Assembly: GCA_001683735.1 (NCBI GenBank)
Contig: LUGG01000023.1
Coordinates: 310,001 to 374,000 of the forward strand
Reading direction: 5' to 3'
Origin: Grifola frondosa
Taxonomy: Eukaryota; Basidiomycota; Agaricomycetes; Polyporales; Grifolaceae
Length of the DNA: 64,000 bases
Positions within the stretch are counted from its first letter, which is position 1. The number at the start of each line of letters is the position of its first letter. Shown here piece by piece: positions 59,001-64,000 of the stretch. Under the pieces are notes generated by a model, which saw nothing but the letters and a program-made list of their open reading frames with translations, searched no databases and had not been told where the DNA came from. Both the position numbers and the translations under genes were made by a program.

Positions 59001-62000
59001 CACAATTGCTTCTTTCGCAGGTGTGGTCGTCCCAGAAGAGGAATGGATCGTCCAAGGTGTTTGCGCCTATGTTCCACAGGTCAGTTTTCGGTTATACAAC
59101 ATTGCGTAGAGTTCTGACCATACGTCGAATAGTCTGCCTGGCTTCGCAATGCCTCCATAAGGGTGAGTTTCGCCGCAATCGATTTTCTCTTCAGACATAT
59201 AATTCGTTGTGCTGCTGTAGACAACATCCTTTTCAATCTGCCTTACATAGAAGAACGTTATCAGAGGACGTTGGAAGTCTGTGCACTGTTGAGCGATCTT
59301 CGGATTTTAGAAGATGGCGATATGTCCGAAATTGGGGAACGAGGAGTAAGTCATCAGTGTCCTCACTTGATATCTTGCACCCGTTCATATGCAATTCCAG
59401 GTCAATCTCTCTGGAGGACAAAAAGCTCGAGGTGAGAAAACTTGTCTTCGTTGATTGATCCAACTGATACTAGCGATTATTTAGTGTCCCTTGCTCGTGC
59501 GGTGTATTCTCGAGCATCAATTTTGCTATTGGATGATGTCCTCTCTGCGGGTGAGATAAGCAGTTTTATATGACCGTCATGCGCTCTCTGATGCATTCAT
59601 GCCATATAGTTGATGCACATACTGCTCACCACCTCTACTACGAGTGCCTGAAGGGCGATCTCATGCGTGGCCGCACCCTCATTTTGGTGTCGCATCACGT
59701 CCAGCTTTGCGTTCCCGGCGCCAGTTACATCGTTGCGCTTGATAATGGCCGAGTGCAATTCCAGGGCGATCGCGACAGTTTCCGTGCTTCAGGCGTTCTC
59801 AGCACCCTGGTTCAGTCTGGTGCTACAGACCCTGCAGATGACAAGGAAGAAACGACAGTCCCAGATGTCGAAGAGATTGCAGCGGTAGAGACGAAGTCGT
59901 CCAGGGCAACCACTGAACATGATTCGGATACTAGCTCTACCAACGTTGCGACCCCTCCCGAATCGGAGGAAAAACCTGAACAGAAGGCTCCTCGCAAGCT
60001 CGTCGAGGAAGAAAAACGTGCAGTCGGTCGTATTGGAACGGATATCTGGAAAGCATACATCACAGCTTGCGGTGGTTACATGTACTGGACGTTGTTTGCG
60101 TTATCGCTTGGCTTGGCAGCAATCACTCCCGTTTTGGAAAACGGGTGGTTGCGGTGTGTAGTTCATTTTCTTACATCGTTTCTTTCAGACTAAACAATTT
60201 CGTTAGCATCTGGTCCGGCTCGTCCTTAGAAGGTCATCAGGCGAAGTCTCCCATGTATTATATTGGTATATACGCAGCTGTGAGTGCACATAAACAAAAG
60301 GAGGAATGCTGATACTAACTCATCTTATTGCCTAGATTACTACTACTGGTATTTTCTTCTGATGTCTTGACTAGTAAAGCAGCACTGACTTGTAAATCTA
60401 GGTCTTATTCTGACCACTGTGCGATTCATCGTGTTGTGTAAGTTCAATCACTTGTGATGTTGTCGCAATCTACTCACGGACCATGTTAAGACCGTCCCCT
60501 AAGGTCCCTGTATTGGTAACCAAAGGTACTGGTGGTCCTAATGGTCTTGATGCTTATACTGGTCTGTACCGAGTATGACGTTACTAACGATCCTTCTTGA
60601 TGGATATTCCTAGTTAAAGGGAGACGGAGTGCGAGTGCGAAGGGAATGCGCAAAGGCAAGGTCTGAGTGAACGACGGTATAATAAACGAAGAGGTCAAAC
60701 TGGGGTATGTACATGATGCTGCCTAGTATTTATAGGTAGCTAGCTGGTCCGTGCGCGAGTCTGGTCCGTGCGCAGATAACTAAAAATAACGTACTATCCA
60801 ATGAAATGTTGCTACGCAGCAACTGGTCTGTGCGCCGCAGCACCGTGAGAAAAGAAAATGATACGGGGTACTTGGTCATGTGCACAAAGTGCCACCGGAT
60901 ATGTCCGTACCTTCCAAAGTCCTGCAAACAAGTAGTGCCACCGCCACACGTCATGTGACCGGTAGCCATTCCATCCGGTAGTCGTTACAACCGGTTGTAA
61001 CATTACCCCCTCTCTAACATTCATCGCCCCGATGAATCCTAGGTATCGCGAGAGGGTCCGGGGTATTCAAGGTGTCCTAAGCGAGTAGTCGATTATGAGG
61101 TATGATGGGAAGGGGAAGTGGGTTTTCATGGCAGAACTACTGCCTGCGCCTCTTTAATGACGGCCCTGCTTCATCCGATTCCCAAAGGTAATCGTCTCCG
61201 TGGTCGGTTTCATCCTGGGTGGTGATTGTCTGTCTCCCACCGCAAGTGTTGTCCGCGTGATTCGAACGTTTCTGTCGGGGATAACCATGTTCTCGTTCTC
61301 CCAATCGATCTTTAGGCCGTTCTTCCTTATCCAAGGAAGCCCTAAGATCAATTCTTCTGGTCCTAAATCGAAACGTAGAACCTGGTGGGGAACTTCTCTC
61401 CCTGAAGGAAAAGACATCCTTCGACTTGTTCGGTGATGTATCCACGTTGGTTTGATGGCCCGTGAGCATGGCCGATCTTGATTGGTACAGGTAGTGTCCT
61501 GGTGGGGACTCGTGTTGTTCCACCAATCGTTGCGACAGCAAATTGTGATTGGCCCCGCTGTCGATCAGGGCTTCTACTCCAACAAGGAGTCCATGAAAGC
61601 GTTGGTGGGTGTGGGGTAGGGCAGTGGTTCAGTTATTGGTGTGTCCCATCGGGTCGGTCCACCAGTCCTGCTTGGGCCTGCGAGCATTCGTTGTGCTTCA
61701 ACTCTGCTAGGTCCTCCAGGTGCGTTTGGTCCATCAATTTCTTCTGGCCCTCCAAAGGTTGGTCCACCAGGTCTTCTGGGTCTGTGAAAAGTGACTCCGC
61801 CAAGAAGGTTCTTCCCTGGCGTCCCTGGTTCTATTACTCCTTTCCTTCCTGCTTCTATTCCTCCCATCCATTGTTCAAACGTGGGGGGTAGGGGTGGCAG
61901 GAGATCCGTTGTCAAGCCATAGCTCGACGGGGGTTTGTTCATCGGGTGCGTTCGCCCGCGTGGGGGTTCTTTGAGGGGGATCCCCTCCAGGTACCCCTGG

Positions 62001-64000
62001 TCCTGTTGCTCCTTCTGTTATTCCTCCCATCCACTCTTCAAAGGATAGGGAGGGTGGCACTGGGTTCAAGTCTTCGCGTTCTTGGCTTGTCGGTGATTCC
62101 ACGAGGGGTGTATTCGTGAAGTGGTTCTTGTCGATGGGTTCAAAATCCAGAAATGGGTCATCTACTTCATTTCCCATGGTGGTCGTCTGGATAGGGGTTT
62201 GCAGGGGTCTTCGTCTGCAACTGGGGCCCGATTCTTTCACGAGTGGGTCCGTTCACAATCTATCCGGGGTGAACCACACTTTCACAAGTGGATCCGTTCA
62301 CCTAGTTCCGTCTCGACGGTGAACCACACTTGGTTCAGTTCACGGGTGGGTTCGTTCTGGGTATGGGGTTTGTCTGCGTTCCGTGGTCCGAGTGGGACTA
62401 GTCCTTGGCCAAAGGACTTCTTCGCCCCTTTTTCGGGGTTCGCGTTCGTTCTATTGGGTTTTCCTGTACGCAGTCCTTTCTGCGATACTATCGGGGCTCT
62501 CTGAGCTCCTCGACGCCCAATTGCGTTTCAAGTCTGGTCTGTCCACGACCTATCGAGGTGGGATGGGGACTTGGTTCTGGTTCGTTCTGTAAGGCAATAG
62601 AGTTCGACCCGAAGTTGTGGTCGAGTTATGTCTATTGTGTGCCTTTCGGTTCCGCTATTGCAGGTGGCTCTCTTCAGCTCCTACACGGGGTATTCTTCCA
62701 CCTTTTATCTCTCGATGTTCGGGTGGGGTATTGTCGTCAAGACGTGAAAGGGGTGTCAACGGGATTCTGCCCCGATTCTTTAAACTCCTTGGCTTCCTGG
62801 ATTTCTTCGCCTTTCAATTCTGTATTCAAGCCCTCCTAGGCTCTCCTACGGGGTTCTGGTTCAACGGAGGTTCGTGCAGGGGGTGTCAACGGTATTGCCA
62901 ACTGAATTCTTCTTTATATCGGGGTGATCGGTCCCTTCTACAAGGTTCTTCGGCTGGGTTCTGGTTCGATTCGAGGGGATCTGTCTGTCCTATGGCGCTG
63001 AGTTCTTCAAACTCCTCGACCGGTGGTTTTGGTAGAGTTTGACCTAGTGTTAAGACCGTCCCCTAAGGTCCCTGTATTGGTAACCAAAGGTACTGGTGGT
63101 CCTAATGGTCTTGATGCTTATACTGGTCTGTACCGAGTATGACGTTACTAACGATCCTTCTTGATGGATAGTTCCTAGTTAAAGGGAGACGGAGTGCGAG
63201 TGCGAAGGGAATGCGCAAAGGCAAGGTCTGAGTGAACGACGGTATAATAAACGAAGAGGTCAAACTGGGGTATGTACATGATGCTGCCTAGTATTTATAG
63301 GTAGCTAGCTGGTCCGTGCGCGAGTCTGGTCCGTGCGCAGATAACTAAAAATAACGTACTATCCAATGAAATGTTGCTACGCAGCAACTGGTCTGTGCGC
63401 CGCAGCACCGTGAGAAAAGAAAATGATACGGGGTACTTGGTCATGTGCACAAAGTGCCACCGGATATGTCCGTACCTTCCAAAGTCCTGCAAACAAGTAG
63501 TGCCACCGCCACACGTCATGTGACCGGTAGCCATTCCATCCGGTAGTCGTTACAACCGGTTGTAACAGACCATTGAAGATCATGGTGGAATTCATGCATC
63601 CATCGTCCTATATAAAAGTATGTGGACCCTTATTATTGTTTTGACACAATTGCTGAGCCTATTGCAGAACTTCTCGAGGGTGTTTTGTTCGCCAATATTC
63701 GTTTCCATGATACTGTATCACGAGGTCGGCTGCTCAATCGTTTTGGCAAAGACTTCGAAGGTAACAGCATGCCCATTGCATTGGGACTCCTATTGACTTC
63801 ATCTGTCATAGGTGTTGACAGCACCTTACCGGACAATTTTGGGCGTAGTATAATGTATGGACTCTCCGCCGTCACCACACTCATCACTATCAGCATCGTG
63901 GGCGGTCCTCCCTTCATTCTTGCTGCTATAATTCTTGGATCTCTCTATTACAGCAGTAAGTGGTTTAGTCAGAATAGAATGCTGTGAACTGACAATAATC
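56093..64000 (+). CDS. ABCC (MRP-type) full-size ABC transporter, interrupted in an intron by an LTR element; runs off right edge
   Basis: Start [20 protein letters not shown] at 56093 opens an N-terminal TMD0-like region ([20 protein letters not shown]). TMD1 includes [20 protein letters not shown] and [19 protein letters not shown]1 has the Walker A GKLGSGKS, the signature [10 protein letters not shown], the Walker [13 protein letters not shown] with VDAHTA, and the H-loop LVSHH. A long acidic linker leads to [20 protein letters not shown], which opens TMD2. The coding chain stops at RFIVL (60437). It resumes at 63579 with [13 protein letters not shown] and [20 protein letters not shown], then [20 protein letters not shown]. 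About 20 introns are used. A G is missing near 58950 after Walker A. NBD2 lies outside the window. Substrate unknown. Confidence 0.9.
60484..61002. repeat. LTR, left copy (519 nt)
   Basis: Direct repeat of 63048-63567, TGTTAAG...GTTGTAACA. It differs from the right copy by one base as far as I can read. It is the 3' LTR if the element is read on the minus strand. Confidence 0.92.
61003..61018 (-). other. Polypurine tract
   Basis: On the minus strand this reads purine-rich (AGAGAGGGGG) just before the LTR. That is where plus-strand DNA synthesis of an LTR element is primed, and it sets the element's orientation as minus. Confidence 0.7.
61137..61589 (-). CDS. Retroelement aspartic protease (one frame break)
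   Basis: The catalytic motif is DSGA in [20 protein letters not shown], at about 61554-61565. The C-terminal active-site region is [20 protein letters not shown] followed by [10 protein letters not shown], typical of Ty3/Gypsy proteases. The two parts lie in different frames, with a slip near 61410, so this copy may be inactive or the consensus short of a base. No reverse transcriptase follows; the frame runs on to the polypurine tract. Confidence 0.75.
   Translation of the reverse strand, partial: LLVGVEALIDSGANHNLLSQRLVEQHESPPGHYLYQSRSAMLTGHQTNVDTSPNKSKDVFSFRERSSPPGSTFRFRTRRIDLRASLDKEERPKDRLGEREHGYPRQKRSNHADNTCGGRQTITTQDETDHGDDYLWESDEAGPSLKRRRQ
61574..62240 (-). CDS. Retroelement Gag-like proline/glycine-rich sequence (two overlapping frames)
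   Basis: Two frames, 62240-61875 and 61942-61574, encode low-complexity sequence upstream of the protease. Each carries a near-identical module, [13 protein letters not shown] and [13 protein letters not shown], followed by PG-rich sequence. No zinc knuckle (CCHC) is seen. Position before the protease and composition suggest part of Gag. Sequence farther upstream (63040-62300) is partly open but not interpretable. Confidence 0.5.
63048..63567. repeat. LTR, right copy (520 nt)
   Basis: Direct repeat of the left LTR. It is the 5' LTR when the element is read on the minus strand. It is followed by the second GACCA at 63568-63572. Confidence 0.92.

Larger units (their letters stand above)
60484..63567 (-). 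mobile_element. Ty3/Gypsy-like LTR retroelement lacking reverse transcriptase and integrase, inserted in an ABCC intron
   Basis: Two direct repeats of 519 and 520 nt bound a 2,045-bp interior. The repeats begin TGTTA and end TAACA. GACCA is duplicated on both sides (60479-60483, 63568-63572). A purine-rich tract reading AGAGAGGGGG on the minus strand abuts the left LTR, so the element is transcribed leftward, antisense to ABCC. The interior encodes Pro/Gly-rich Gag-like sequence and a retroviral-type aspartic protease. No RT, RNase H or integrase motif is visible, and there is no room for them. The LTRs differ by a single base (an extra G near 63173), so insertion is very recent. A cut-down or non-autonomous copy, moved by enzymes from elsewhere, is the simplest reading. 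Confidence 0.9.

Noticed and set aside
62116..63042. Plus-strand frames of up to 144 codons within the LTR element
   Set aside because: The element reads leftward (polypurine tract, protease); these frames have no retroelement motif.

Overview
The window is fungal nuclear DNA, most likely from an Agaricomycete (mushroom-forming basidiomycete). Genes are packed on both strands and almost every conserved gene is cut by introns of about 45-60 nt with GT..AG ends and CTNAC-like branch sites. Basidiomycete-restricted families occur (DUF6533, DUF6534, DUF6699). No rRNA, tRNA, CRISPR or bacterial features were seen.

Layout, left to right. A DHA1-type MFS transporter runs off the left edge (minus), then SEC23 of the COPII coat (minus) and a TBC1D20/Gyp8-type RabGAP (minus). 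The RabGAP shares a promoter with cystathionine gamma-synthase (plus). Next come a small membrane protein and a basidiomycete unknown (both minus), the mitochondrial matrix protein MAM33/p32 (minus), and two unrecognised genes. One of these is divergent from a Zn2Cys6 transcription factor (plus). A DUF6534 seven-helix protein, an auxin-efflux-carrier-family transporter, an LRR/F-box-like protein, TFIIE-alpha and a single-pass membrane protein follow, all on plus. Then comes TPS2-type trehalose-6-phosphate phosphatase (plus). A Gbp2/Hrb1-like SR/RRM protein (minus) is divergent from SDS23 (plus). A DUF6699 protein (minus) precedes a VPS3/TGFBRAP1-like gene that is broken in two. After that lie a DUF6533 seven-helix protein (plus), the small DNA primase subunit PRI1 (minus) and an ABCC transporter (plus) that runs off the right edge.

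Two structural events stand out. First, the VPS3-like gene is in two halves on opposite strands: the N-terminal CNH half reads leftward and the C-terminal CLH/VPS39 half reads rightward, divergently from about 47.46-47.83 kb. This is what an inversion inside the gene would give. Second, a 3.08-kb LTR retroelement with nearly identical 519/520-nt LTRs and a GACCA target duplication sits inside an ABCC intron, between the branch site and the 3' splice site. It encodes Gag-like and aspartic protease sequence, but I see no reverse transcriptase or integrase.

Many conserved genes (SEC23, cystathionine gamma-synthase, the C6 factor, TFIIE-alpha, the LRR gene and ABCC) contain isolated one-base frame breaks, usually in short homopolymers. 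Others (TPS2, PRI1, the AEC transporter) read cleanly. I take most breaks as consensus-sequence errors rather than pseudogenes, but the sequence alone cannot settle this. Spliced gene limits are hand-derived and approximate to a few bases, or more where stated.
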